64,000 nt of DNA from Morinoia aosen (Eukaryota > Arthropoda > Malacostraca > Amphipoda > Talitridae): positions 65,949,936 through 66,013,935 of the forward strand of contig CM059564.1 in NCBI GenBank assembly GCA_030386875.1, read 5' to 3'. The first letter of the stretch is position 1, and the number at the start of each line of letters is the position of its first letter. Positions 11,440-25,100 of this stretch are shown piece after piece. A model generated the notes under the pieces. That model was not told where the DNA came from and ran no database searches. It saw only the letters and a program-made list of their open reading frames with translations. Position numbers and translations under genes: made by a program.

Positions 11440-13848
11440 CCTTTTTGAGATCTCTCCAGGCTAAAAGGAATGATCGCCTACAAGCTCATTTGTAAAGTTT
11501 CTGTACTGGTACCCGAGTTTAAAGGTCGTCTTCGTCTGTGACTCGATTATAAGCATTTTCGTCTGCTATGGTGTAAATAGTTCAGAGCAGGATTTTTTTT
11601 ACCGTCATTCAGTGTTACATAGTGCGTTTTTACGTAGACAATTTCTTAGCGCTTCAATGAATGGTCTAGTCGATATCATCCGAATCACTTGTGCCTTGTT
11701 ATTTGTAATGTTGCCTCAGTATTCTTATAATTAGCTTACTCTACTGAGCTCCTGGCCCACTCCTGATACGCTGCGGTGCTGCATTCCATTTTGTTTTTTC
11801 GACAATGCTCGTAATGGCTAAGGCTACTTCGCGCGCAACCGTTTTAGAACTAATTAAATGCTAAAAGTTGGTGGAATTAATTTCCTAGACTGACGCCTTT
11901 TTCTTTTAGTGCTTTTGTGCACTCATGAAAAACGTGCAATTGCTGCTCTTTGGTTGGCATTAAGATTTCTGTGTTTCTTGCTTTGTAGCTGAAATATTAC
12001 TCCTGTAAAATATTTCTCCTGTTACCAAATCGCCAATTATTACACAATACTTAGGCAGCTTCATTCATTCATTCAACCAAATCACCAATTCATTTGGATG
12101 CTTGCTGTTTTCGAAGGAAAACTGTCTAGATATTTCATAAATCACTTATTTAACCGACCCACTTTCTCCTATGAACTAAGAATAATATCCTGATGCTGTA
12201 TTTTCTGTGTTGAGCTGTGACCATGATTCTTCCAATGTTCCGTGGAATCTTATGGAACCTTACATTAGCGGCGCGTATAGCACCGCACCATCAATTTACC
12301 GTATGGGTAGTAAAGGCCACTCCTGGAGTTCATGCTAGTTCATTGGTAGGGTTTTATGTCGTATTGCTAACGCTGGTGTGATGTGCAGGAAATTTTCCCT
12401 CGCCTGTCTTATCTTCGGTTTACTTAGCCGAGATTCGCTGTGTCCGTACCTAGGGTGTGATGACGGAAGTTATCAGCTTCATCTAAAATTTTAATTTTTA
12501 TTCATGTTCTTAGTACTATACTTTCTTTCTTCCTCCTAAGGCTCATCTGCTCTATACAACTACGGTAGCAGTTATGAGATAATTTTTTGCGGAAGAGCTA
12601 CTTATGGATCGAATATCCTTCCTGATGAACGATATTCATGGGGTATCTTATTATATACTTCATATTTTGTATTCTAATTGATATTTTTATTTGTTTAAAT
12701 CCCGTTTTTGTAACCACAGCAGCAGGGATTTCAATTAATTCAATTAAGATCGTTGGCTGTTTTAGGTGCGTTTTAGAATCGACCAATTTTAATGTAAGAG
12801 TTTATTTGTAACTTATAGAAATCCTTTAGAAACCTAATTTGTTGAGAAGTGTGATCCACCATAATTGCTTCACTTGTTTTTTTTAACAATTTTCATCAAG
12901 CCCATAAATACGTGTGTTCAGTGTAATTGTGTGTAGTAGCCATTTAGAGGACAAGATTATCTTCGAAAATCGGGTTTTTGCATCATTGCAGTATTTGTTC
13001 CTTACCTAAATTGCACTGTCCTGAATGAGTCTTAACTTTAGTCACGTTTTTACGGGGGTGTTCGTGAGAAGTTATTATTGCGTCATAGCGCCTAGGATGG
13101 CCGAATGCGATAAGACTGGCAGGCAGTGAGAATACTTTTTGGCCCGTTTATGGACAGGCCCGACTTCACGAGTGAGCTGCGGTAGGCACGTACTCCCTGT
13201 GTTTTTTTGTACCTGAGTAGCTCCCGCACGCTCACCACGAGACAGGGAGGGCAAAGAGTGCCAGTACATTTCAGATAACCTGGATATGAATTTGTGTTAT
13301 CTCAGTTGTGTTATTTTCAATTTTACGGCATGTGTCCTCGATTTGCCCCTTGTGTGAATTACTTGAATCTTCGTCTACCTTCTTTCTTTTATTACTTTCT
13401 GGTTAATAAGGAGGTGAAGTTGATTTTCTTTCTAGGCTTACGAAGCAAATAAAGGAAGCAATTGTAGCAACGAATTGATAATGGAATTATTTTAATGATT
13501 GCTTTTTATTTACTGCTTGATCTCGAACTTATTTTTGGATCCAGAAGATGTGATGTAGAGCGGGGATGCAAAGACGAGTGCTCTGTAAAGGATAGCAATC
13601 AATCTCCAGAAATTTTTGTTACAATTTCTTATTACTGTATTTTCAGTTCTGTGTAACATCTTTTGTATATTTATCAACACATAAAAGGTGCTCAACTTGT
13701 TGAACAGGCACCTTAAATTCTCATGGGTTAGATGCTAAGCTTTTGTGCTTTTATTTATTCTACGACAATTTTGGATGTATATTTATTTTTTGCTTAGTAG
13801 TAGGTTACCTTTGGTAGTCCCACAGCTCAGTAGAATATTTAGGAGATT
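11440..13848. other. Probable SLC35D 3' UTR and downstream DNA
   Basis: Unique AT-rich sequence after the SLC35D stop with no recognised repeat or ORF. Several AATAAA-like hexamers occur, for example caaataaagg near 13447. The true 3' end cannot be placed. Confidence 0.4.
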
Positions 13849-13972
13849 ATTTGCTATTGGAAAATCGTGCTGCTACGACATTTGCTATTGGAAAATCGTG
13901 CTGCTACGACATTTGCTATTGGAAAATCGTGCTGCTACGATATTTGCTATTGGAAAATCGTCCTGCTACGAT
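13849..13972 (+). repeat. 31-bp tandem repeat, 4 units
   Basis: Unit begins atttgctattggaaaatcgt and continues gctgctacgac. Starts are spaced exactly 31 bp apart from 13849. The units are nearly identical, with changes only in units 3 and 4. A 106-residue ORF over it is a by-product of the repeat. Confidence 0.92.
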
Positions 13973-16900
13973 ATTCTAGTACTTTTCCGCAACATTGTTT
14001 ACGATCCGTATTATCATTCAAGTTTTCCTCTTTCACTATTAAAACCTAAGAAAGAAGAAACCTAAGAATTAATTTTGGATTGGAAAATTATTTGCTTAGG
14101 GTATTCTTCCGTAATGACTGTCTTTTCATTCAACTGAGGCTGGAGATTTATGAGTAAGGTTTTACTCATAGTCTCACCACTTCACGAGTCTCCCAAATTG
14201 CTATCAATTCCTTTTTCATTGGGTATCATTTGTTACCGATCATAGCTTCAACAATATTGGTTTTGATGCGCTGTCACTATATTTCTCCAATAAAGTTAAA
14301 ATAATGTAGAATGATATTCAACGGAAGTCTTCTACAATACTTTTTTTATCAATAACATAGGAGTTTGACAGCTCCTGCTGTAAATATTTCATTATTTTTA
14401 AATATTGAATGTTGAAACTGAATAACGTACATGATATGTTTGAAGAATGATTTTTATCGTCTATGAATTTATGTTTTATTGAGCGTTCTGTTGTGGAGAA
14501 GCAAGCGTCCTTAAGCGTTTTGCCATGGAGGGTTATTTTTGAGAAGCATTTACTTGTGTGTAAATGCTTTTCTGACCTACATACTCTCTCCTGTCATCGT
14601 AGTACATCGAATCTCAGTTCTTAGTTCTTCAATGCGCTGTCGTTTTTTTTCATCATCGGTATACTCAGGATGAAAAGCCCCTGCTATACTCAACACAGAA
14701 TTAACCGAAAATATTTGCTAAGCTGTTGAGAATTGAATTACTTTGATTCGGTTGGCTGATCTTTTCCGTGTGAGACGCCTGCACCGTGTGCAACCGATCA
14801 GCTTGATTATCCTCAAAATTTTGTCCTGTATTCACTCAAGTTCTTGTCTCCTTGAGATGGCCCACCACGGTTGATGCCTTCCTTTGACCGGAAACTAGAA
14901 ATAACCCTGTTTCTATTGAAATAATAACTGTGGTTGATTTACGTATCTAAATTTCTATACATATTTTTTCTAGCACTCAAGTACAGTGGCGTGAAAATTT
15001 TAGTTTGATGCGTAGTACAGATGCACAATTCAATCAATTTGTATCCTTGGAAGGGTATTATATTACAATTTATACGATTTAAATTCCTTTGAAAGATATT
15101 CAAACAAGCAAAAAAAAATTAAAAGGGTACGGGTTTTTAGTTCATTAAAAGCTTTTATGAATTAATAATAGCTCTAATGTGAGAATAACGCAGTCAGTTT
15201 TGACGGTGCGAGTATAAGTAATTATACATGATGAGGAATGTGTAATTCTTATTCATTGTCATTTACCGCAAATTCATGATGTACGATCGAGCTTCTTATA
15301 GGCATTATAAATGTAACTGTTCAATTTCTCGTGGCTGGATCTATTTCAACTTCACGAGTAAGATTTTTTAATTGTAGTCACTTTAAGTATTATTTACTTA
15401 TCTCTAAGTAGAGGTTAATGTTTCGAGCATCTTCCGACTTGCTGTACGCAACATCAAAAGCAACTGAAGGATGACGCCCGCAGAAACGCCGGTGTCGCAT
15501 TGTTTTCGTTGAATTTTAAAGTGAAACATTCCTTTCTTCCAGTGCGATGTCATCAAGCTCCATCATTACTATTCAATATGGGCACTGCTATTGTGATTAT
15601 GTTAGCTAACATTTTTCTTACAGTTCCATTTATTCAGTACTTGGATAAGGCAATATTACTCATGGACCTCTAGGCTTCTGTGCACAGCTTTCGTGTGAGA
15701 GCTTCATTGGATAGGTAGAGAGACTTGGCACCGTTATGCTGCTATTTTCTCTACATTTTGACTTTGCGTTTCCGTGTGATGATTGCCTTAATTGAGCTGG
15801 AACAATAGCTAAAACTTGACCACAGATGGCAATGACCTTACGTTCTTATGTACTGAATGCTTCGAATGTGCGCTTGCACCTATCGAGAGAGATCTACTGA
15901 TGTAAATGATTCACGTGGTCATCTGCAAGGATTCGGGGCTGTTCGAAGCGAAGTTTCTGAGCTCATCTCAATAGCATGCAATGGTGGCTCTGCCAGTTGA
16001 TATCTTGAAAGCCCGTGGCGTTCCTACTTCATTTAGGATTATTTAGAGCTACATACTACAGGAAGAGTGCTATTGTAAGTTTTGTGGTGGCGTAAAGCTA
16101 TACCTTGTATTACTTCAGTAACAAGACATCTATTTCGGCCGTAGCCTAGTGCTTTCGGACAAGATGCATTTCGGCCTCTTAGTCCCTTAGTGACCCCGGT
16201 AGAATAGTTTCCGTAAAGTTATTATTAGTCCCTTAGATTAGTGATAGTCACGAGTGAAATCTAATTACACAGCCAGGGTTGTTCTCGGAGAGCCTCGACA
16301 ATATGTATCGACTCGGCAGGGTGAACTTATCTTTTCTCTCCTTATCTCTCTACTTTTCCATACTCTTAACGTAAAAGGTAATCTTTATCTCACCGGTTAT
16401 TGGAAGTTGGATTCCGTTCTTGCGCGATATTGTTGAATAATTTATTGCCCATCCGAATTTCGTGATATCATGTTTGTTTGAAATCGATTTTCATATTATG
16501 TGCCCTCTTGAAATAAAAGTACGTGTAACTGTCCAATATCGGATGTAAAAGAATTAGACTTGAATATCCTACGCCTGAAAGCTAAGATTAAACGAGATTA
16601 CGATAAATTATGAAATCGTGACCTAAGACGGTTTGAGTCCAGTGCGCCAGGTTCGACCTATTATTCACCGTTGCAAACTCGCCAGTTGCGAAAGGTAAAG
16701 GGTGCTTTATATCTGACGAGGTCACTTGCTGTGGTTGTTCTGTCCTCGCGCAGTACTTCAGTGAATGCGGAAATCGTATCGCACCTTGAATTACTTGATG
16801 TTTAAAGTTTTATTTACACCGTAATTAAAAAGTTGGGTAAATTTAATGTTTCAACAGAGTAAATTATAAAAAAAAAATTTCAGTTCAGTCTTTAGAGCAA

Positions 16901-17954
16901 ATTCGAATCGCTCACTGTTATTAATTTTTGAATAATTATGAAGCGAATCGCTCAAATACCTTTTTATTTGCAAGTCTAGCGGTGCAACAAGCAATGAATG
17001 TTTTTGTTGAATATACATTTTTTACATTTGTTCGTGTAAATTAGGTACTAAGACTTGTACGAGCAGCACATAAGGAGCATCTATTAATTTTGCACATATT
17101 TATATCTTGTTGATTTTAATAGGACTTGAGTGCAATAGTTGTACTGTTTGAGCAGCGAATCACTTCGTGTGGATACTCTGTGCATTTGAAGAAACAGCTC
17201 TATGCTACTTTGACGTCTTCGCAATGTGTGTATAGGAATTTAATGTAATGAGAAAATATATTTATTTGTAGTTCCTTGTATTTGTAAATGGTGGGTGTGA
17301 AATGAATTTTTTTTTGTCATAATGGTGTTCTTTTTACCACTAACCTCAAAGTGGATTTACAGAGTAGCGTTACTGTGTCTATCGCGCGTCAGAAAATGTG
17401 TGACTGGAACTAGATGTAATTGAAGCATTCGTATACAGAGGTGTATTCATTCCTTCGTGCTTCATGAATGAATTCATTTGTACTCCATGATTTACGCATG
17501 CGTTCATTTTTTTGCATTTCAATCATTCCTCTCTGCGTTGACTATGCGAGATTTCATTTTTTCAGTCGTGTATTCATTAATTTATGCTTCATGTACATTC
17601 ACTCATGCACTTGCACACAGACACACGAGACACCATACTAGACTAGCGCTGCCACAGGCTCTGTAGCGGAGGCAGCTAGGCTGCCGACCCTCCGTTGACA
17701 CGAGTGATGGAGGCATGGATCTTTCTCCCACTTTGTAGGATATACTTGAGCGGCAAAGAGAACAAACAATAAACGTACTCTGAGCCAACGGTTGCTGGAC
17801 TTTGTTACTGGGCCTCTTTTGCGGCCTTCTGCAGCACGGGGCCACAAGAGCAGGGCTGTAGACCAGTGCTTTGTAGACTCGTTCATAACCACCTCTTCGA
17901 AAATGGTGTTATGTTCAAGGTACATACATGAAATAACTAAAACAAGCTGCGTCA
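13973..17954. other. 4 kb AT-rich DNA between convergent genes
   Basis: No coding exon, known repeat family or RNA gene was recognised. 17400-17590 has irregular ttcattc-like repetition, and 17600-17870 is locally GC-richer with overlapping minus ORFs that have no recognisable motif. AATAAA occurs near 14288 and 17770 on the plus strand. Confidence 0.45.
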
Positions 17955-17960
17955 ATGAGC
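17955..17960 (-). terminator. Candidate ANAPC10 poly(A) signal AATAAA
   Basis: On the minus strand AATAAAGCTC lies about 960 nt after the ANAPC10 stop. If used, the 3' UTR would contain a family A SINE (18415-18740). This is position and hexamer only; other AT-rich hexamers nearby could serve. Confidence 0.35.
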
Positions 17961-18414
17961 TTTATTAGAGATAGTTTACAATGATGAGGTTAATCTTAGT
18001 CAGGTACACATTTTACTGAAGCAATTATTTCAACTACCGCGGTAAGAAATATTACTGTTGGATATTTATACTTTTATAGGCTAATACTTCCACTCATCAC
18101 GGGTTTCTTCGCACTCACACAGTAGGTCAACGTCTTCGCTAACGCTATACGAGCCTACCTCAATATATGAATAAGCTTCAGAAATTAATACTAAAAAGTA
18201 AAAAACAGAATTATTCGAGGTTAATTTCACGTCTGAGTTACCGAAATTCGAATCGTGGCAACTAAATGCAGGCGAATTTAATGAGCCGTGACGGAAAGAA
18301 TCCGTGCACGTAAATACAAACGGTGAAAATTACCCACTTGGCGCCTTCCATGAGGGTGCATTGCATTATTACCTTGATGTTATGTATTCGGTCCATGCAA
18401 TGAAGTAGGATAAA

Positions 18415-18740
18415 ATAGCAATAAATAAGTTAGTTTAAACCTCACTAACCGTAACAACGATGTCCCAAAGAGAAGAAGAAAGTAGGCACCATTTGGTATG
18501 TAATTTAGGAAGCAGGAAATTACGCTCAAAGTGCGTTCCCATACAAGGCTATCAGCGCGTAGAAACAGCAAGTCATGAAAGATGCTTATGCCACAAGGAA
18601 TTTAGGTGAGAAAGAAAGTTAGACGTGCTGAAAATCAGGACATAAGTGAACCGAGAAAAATGGTCTGTAATAAAACAGAGATTCTGTTCTATTAGAACGA
18701 GAGAAAAATAAACTCGGCTTGGCACCTCACATTCCCCCCC
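18415..18740 (-). repeat. Family A, minus orientation, in ANAPC10 3' UTR/downstream
   Basis: Reverse-complement order of blocks: aataagttagtttaaacctc at the tail, aggcaccatttggtatg, then cctcacattcccccc at the head. It lies about 180 bp after the ANAPC10 stop. Confidence 0.8.
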
Positions 18741-18922
18741 TCGTGGCAAAGTAGGGAAAATGTTGAGATATTTTGGATGGTGATTCTGCCTATTCTTGCT
18801 TTCCTTGCTGTACATTCCGCCACATTCTTAGGACAACACCAAACTTTTACCAAATTCATGAAATTCTTACATAAAACACAAAGAACGAGAACTAAGGCTA
18901 GCTTTACAGTGTATTAGGACCG

Positions 18923-19114
18923 CTACCTGATGGTTTGGTTCTTCCGGAGAGCTAGGGAAGTGAAGGCGCAGGGCGCGTAGACAGCGACGGGAGCGTCCCT
19001 CACAGGCGAGTGGATCTTGATTTGGCGAATGTGGGTGTCGCGGCCGTTCTGGTGGTTGGACAACACCGCGATCTGAACCATGTACGTGTTGATGCCAGGA
19101 CGCTCTTTCAAATC
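18923..19114 (-). CDS. ANAPC10: ANAPC10 terminal exon with IR tail
   Basis: Acceptor ttctatcag precedes 19114. It encodes [20 protein letters not shown], then [14 protein letters not shown] and a divergent end with the final Ile-Arg. TAG is at 18925-18923. The HQNGRDTH block is the most conserved part of APC10. Confidence 0.95.
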   Translation of the reverse strand, partial: DLKERPGINTYMVQIAVLSNHQNGRDTHIRQIKIHSPVRDAPVAVYAPCAFTSLALRKNQTIR

Positions 19115-22100
19115 CTGATAGAAACGAATGACGAATTTAGATAAGCATCAGCAGAGTGAAGCTGTATGGGTTATGGAGTAACTGACGAAAATTGAACATG
19201 AAATTGTGGCATATGAATTGTACATTGTATCTTTGAATTTACCGAACATACGAAAACGCGTCTTTGAGATTAGATAAACTAGTTTAAGCCTCTCAAACCT
19301 AAAAAATGGTATTCTACGGAGAAAAAGGAGGATGAAACCATTTAGCATGGTGTTAAGAAAATGCGAAATTTATGCATGCGGTGCACAGAAACGGTAACTT
19401 AAGAGAGAAGTTTAAGAAACAAGATAAAAGTTGAAGAAAGTAGGTGTTGAAAAAAGACCTGCAGTGAACAAAAAAACATGGTCTGTAACAAAACAAGAAA
19501 CTAATTCTATTTTCACAAAAAGAAAGCCTACCTAACCTTTAGCTCGAGACCTCACATATCCCCCTGTGAGCGTAGATTCTCAGATACGAGTACAATAGTC
19601 GTATCCACCTGAGGGGATCACTAAAATCCCTTCTCAAATTTACGGAAGATCTTTACAGTCACGAATGTATCAAATCAGTTGTCTGAAACGCATTTCGTCC
19701 AACAAAGGAAGAGGGTACACATAACTTCAAAAACTACATAACACACAAAAAAAAAAGGCTTTCTAGCTCACTTGCGCTATGAGGTCCCAAGCTCAACCCA
19801 TTGCTTCCCAACACTCAAATAGCTAAAGGGAAAAGTTTTCTAATATAATTGCATTCATTACCCTGAAATATCGGCAAAATTGCCCTAGCATGCCTTTTCT
19901 GTATAAGCAGGTACTTACTTCCTTTTTAAATTGAAAAAAATTATGCTTTAAAAATTTATGGTTCGACGCCAAAAAAAATGGTCCAAAAATCTGAGAAAAA
20001 ATATCAATTAGGTTTTTGCTAAATTTTGGCTGTAAATACACGCATGTACGAAAAACTTGCTCAAGTTGAATAAAAAAAAGGTATTGAATGTATTGCATAG
20101 ACCATGAAGCTTACACTGAGTGGATATCAATAGCAAATTGCACGTGTCAAACTTTTGGAATGTCTAAAAACATAGTTGCAGGAATACTATTAATTGCCCT
20201 AATTTTGTCATTTACTTCAAATTATTTCCCTACTAGTTGAATCACCCTGAAATTTTGTTAATTTTCCTCAACTGGAAGCACAAGCCATCTGGGAACTGGA
20301 GTTCCCGTCGGGAGGCAAAGGGTTATAGTTCGGCACACCTTTTTAGGGGAATAATATTTCTTTTTTTATAAAAGATCACATTTTTTCGGTTCACTGCTGC
20401 CCTCTTCTTAGTAGCCATTACATTTCTTTTTGAGATTTTTTGTTTTATGAATTTCGTTCGAACTTGCTGTTAAATGTATGTACAGGGTTTAGAAGAACGC
20501 CTTGAGCATAGATTCCCCGTTTTTAATTTCCATACCAAACAGTGTCATCCTCCTTTCTATCTTGATAACACCCTAGTTGATGTTAGAGAAGCGCAAACTA
20601 ACTTATAATCTAATCTTTTAGTTCTCCTCACGAAATTTAGTGGAAGTTTTAGATGCATTAAAGTTAAATAAATATTAGCACCCAAGCTTTCAAGTTCAAT
20701 AAATTTTAGCACCCAAGCTATCAAGTTCAATAAATATTAGCACCCAAGCTATCAAGTTCAATAAATTTTAGCACCCAAGCTATCAAGTTCCATAAATTTT
20801 AGCACCCAAGCTATCAAGTTCAATAAATTTTAGCACCCAAGCTATCAAGTTCAATAAATTTTAGCACCCAAGCTATCAAGTTCAATAAATTTTAGCACCC
20901 AAGCTATCAAGTTCAATAAATTTTGGCACCCAAGCTATCAAGTTCAATAAATTTTAGCACCCAAGCTATCAAGTTCAATAAATTTTAGCACCCAAGCTTT
21001 CAAGTTCAATAAATTTTAGCACCCAACTTTTCAGGCAGCAACCCATACGCTAGTCAAGCTATAGTCTATAGCTATTATAAATTGGATTAAAAGTTAGTTT
21101 AAGCTTCCTTTACCACAAAAAAGATGCTCAAAGAAAAGAACGATGCACAAGGCTTGCTCCCACACAAGATTCCCTGCGCATAGTAAATAGAGTTTAGAAG
21201 GAAGGTTATAAAACAAGATAAAAATTGAAGAAGAGAGATAGAGGTGCTGAAAAACAGGAAAGCAGAAAACCGAAAAAAATGGCCTTTAAGGGAAGAGTGC
21301 CCCCAAGATGCCGAATTTTCTTGAGATATTGGGTTTCAGCTGCCATAGGAAGGGTGAGATGTCAGGTACATCCTGTGAAAAAATGAAGTTCGTACGTTCA
21401 TTGGTTCGCCCGCTACGGGGATTTGAAGAATGGGTGGGTGGGAGGTGGAAGAGATATTTTATCATTTTACACGTCCCCCTTGGCACTTTCTTCACGGCTT
21501 GACGTTGCCATGTCATCTTCTATGTCTCTTTATTACTGTATAATAATTTCAAGGGTCCTAGATGACCCAATAAAGAAAAATTGAGATTGTTTATGAATCT
21601 TTGTTTACCTGTTTTGCCTTATTTTGGAGGATCGGAATGTAGCGGTTTCAAAATGTATCTCCTACTACAGTTTTTGAGCTACAGTTATGATTTCGGTATC
21701 ATTGGATGCGGAATGACAAGGGCTTTCCGAAAACTAACTATGCAATTCAAAATTCATTTGTGATCAAGAGAAATAAAGACATTCCTAGGAATGTCTTTTT
21801 TGTTCCTAGGAATGTCTTTAATTTCTTAAAGAATTTCTTAAAGATTTCTTAATTTCTTAAAGACATTCCTAGGAATGTCTTTTTTGTTCCTAGGAATGTC
21901 TTTAATTTCTTAAAGACATTCCTAGGAATGTCTTTATTTCTCTTGATCACAAATGAATTTTGAATTGCATAGTTAGTTTTCGGAAAGCCCTTGTCATTCC
22001 GCATCCAATGATACCGAAATCATAACTGTAGCTCAAAAACTGTAGTAGGAGATACATTTTGAAACCGCTACATTCCGATCCTCCATAATAAGGCAAAACA

Positions 22101-25100
22101 GGTAAACAAAGATTTATAAACAATCTCAATTTTTCTTTATTGGGTCATCTAGGACCCTTGAAATTATTATACAGTAATAAAGAGACATAGAAGATGACAT
22201 GGCAACGTCAAGCCGTGAAGAAAGTGCCAAGGGGGACGTGTAAAATGATAAAATATCTCTTCCACCTCCCACCCACCCATTCTTCAAATCCCCGTAGCGG
22301 GCGAACCAATGAACGTACGAACTTCATTTTTTCACAGGATGTACCTGAAATCTTACCTTTCCTATGGCAGCTGAAGCCCAATATCTCAAGAAAATTCGGC
22401 ATCTTGGGGGTACTCTTCCCTTAACATACAAAAAAGAAATTATTTCAACAAAAAGACGGCCTATATAACTCTTAGTTGGGACTTCACATTTTCTCTCTGA
22501 GAGCGCTAATTCCTATAGATAAAATAATTGTATCCCTCTGAGAAGCTGCATTTGTTATAAAACAGCAATTACTAAAATAAAACAATTTCACTGATTAACC
22601 GTAAATTCAATGTACTACAGCAATGTCGATCTAGCAAAAAGAACACTATAACATTTTATGAAACTTTCTTTCTCACACAGCGGATGCAAACAATCGTAGT
22701 CGTGAGAAACCCACAAGTGGCACATGAACTAGACTCTTAGCAAAATAAAATTAAGTAGAGCTCCACAGAAAATAGATTGTAACGAAATGATCAAAATTAC
22801 AAAGCGAAAATAAAAACTTTTGTTGATATTCTCGGACAATATTTAGCCTAATTTTATATAACAAAAAACTAAAAACTGCAGGAAGCGGCACGTAATTTTT
22901 GAGAAGGCTGGGGAAGCCTAAAAATGCAAGATTGACTGCCGCACCCTGTATTTGCTCATAAATCCTCCCTCGCTATATGATGGAAACTATCCATTAATTT
23001 CTTACAAATAATATAATATGAAATAATGAAGGCGCACCTTGAGAGTTATGAGTAGCCAGCCCGACGGCTCGTTGAGCTCCACAAGCTCCACCTCCTGCAG
23101 GTCGTTGAAGTGGCTCCCGCACCGCACGGAAATCCTGCACGGACACAATAAATGAGCAATAACGCGTGCACTGCACAGCGGTAACTGGTGACTTTTCTCC
23201 TCCTGATCAAGTTGGTCAATAGTGAATCTTTACTCAACCCCAAGTGGTGCCACCCCAACTAGAACACCATGAAGAATACAAGTGACCAAGTTCAATTGAA
23301 AAAGGACGGTCTAAGTTTTATCGCCGCTCATTTCTACCGCAGACTGATGCAGTGCATGAACAATTGCAGAAAACCAAAAATTTTAAAGAAAACAGTTCGA
23401 TATAAAATTTGCACATCTTGAGCACAACTTTCCAAGGACTAACAACAAATTAGAGAATCACCGCGAACAATCTACAAAACAACGAAACATAAACGTACAA
23501 ATCACTTTCATTTTCTTTTCACTTAAGGGTTACAATAAATGTAAAGCCTTTTTTATTGTTTGCGAGTCATTTGGATCCTCCTGACCATCGAAGAAACGAA
23601 CAGGGGAAGTTGAGGTAGGCGCTATTCTTCACTATCTCCTTCAGTCTGACATACAGGTAGGTCACGATTTCTCCAGGTCATCTTAAGTCGTATTCCATGC
23701 TTTTCTACTATGTTAATGACTGAGAATTTGCCTGGGCATTCTAAAAAAAAATTAATGATCAGATTAACTTTTTAAATGTGAGGCGAAGGGCATCGTCATC
23801 CGATATATTTACCCCCCTCTTGAATTTGCCAGAAATCGAGCATGAGTTCTCTCACGTCATCGATAAAATTATGAGCTCGCATAATCACATTTCGGGATGA
23901 AATAAAGTTCACCCCTGCCTATATTACCACTAGATTAGATTAGATGTTAGTTTAAGCCTCCCTAACTGCAACAAAGGCGTTCCAAAGAGAGGAGGACGGA
24001 GGAAGGCAACATTTAGTACGAAGTTAAGAACTTAAGGCAACGTGGAATCTAATCTATGCCTAGGTGCATAGGAACCGTAAGTTAAGAAAGAAGTTTATGA
24101 AACAAGATAAAAGTTGAAGAAGAGAGTAGGTACTGCAAAACACGACAGAAGAGAACCGAAAAAATGTGGTCCGTAACAAAACATAAAACATGTTCTATTT
24201 CAACAAAAGGAAGGCCTACCTAACCTTTAGCTCGGAACCTCACATGTTCCTTTTAGGAGCGCTAGTTACAATAGATACAATAATTCTATTACCCCTGAGG
24301 GGCTATCTTACCACTAACGGCAGTTCGAACATGTTTCATTGTTTTAACTGAGAACCGCGTCTGAACATGGTGCAAGAGCGACAAACGATCTTCAAGTAGC
24401 CCCTAACGGACATGAGCGAACAATCGATGAACATCACCTTTTGCCTCTTCTTTCTGATGACAAATCTTGATATTTAACCTAAAAATTAGGCGGTTTCTTT
24501 TTCATGGTCTCAGTGAGCAAAAGGTTGTCATTGACTCATTGAGCTGAAATTGTCAAATTCTCCATAACCAGTGTTGGAACCGTTTTACAGGAACATTTTA
24601 AAGAACATGGTTATCTTAAGGGGAGCATACCCCCCTAAAAGTGGGAAATGTGGGGGGAAATAGATTTTAGCTGCTATCGGTGGTGAAAAAAATGTACATT
24701 CTAATGATTCTATGAAAAAATGAAGTTCGTACGTTCGTTCGCCCACTATCATTCGCCCACATCATTTTTATAATTCTACTGACAAGTTCAATGAACTGAA
24801 ACTGATCCTTCAGTAACACAGACCTGCATGCGCATGCTTGCAAGAGACATGTTGCAAAACCGAACAGGGAAACACCTCCCTTACACCTCCCCCTTGGCTC
24901 TTTCTTCACGGCGTGACGTTGCTATGCCATCTTCTATGTCTACATGTCTATTTATTACTGTATAATGACTTCAAGGGTCCTAGCTGACCCCACAAATAAT
25001 TACGAAGAAAAATTCAGATTGTTCATGTTTACCTAATTTGCCTTATTTTGGAGGATCGGAATGTGTGGATTCAAAATGTATTTCCTCCTACAGTTTTTAA

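Noticed and set aside
13745-14065. 106-residue ORF over the 31-bp repeat
   Set aside because: A stop-free repeat unit keeps several frames open; no independent coding evidence.
17603-17955. Overlapping minus ORFs of 80 and 105 residues
   Set aside because: Two frames open at once in GC-richer DNA, and no family resemblance.
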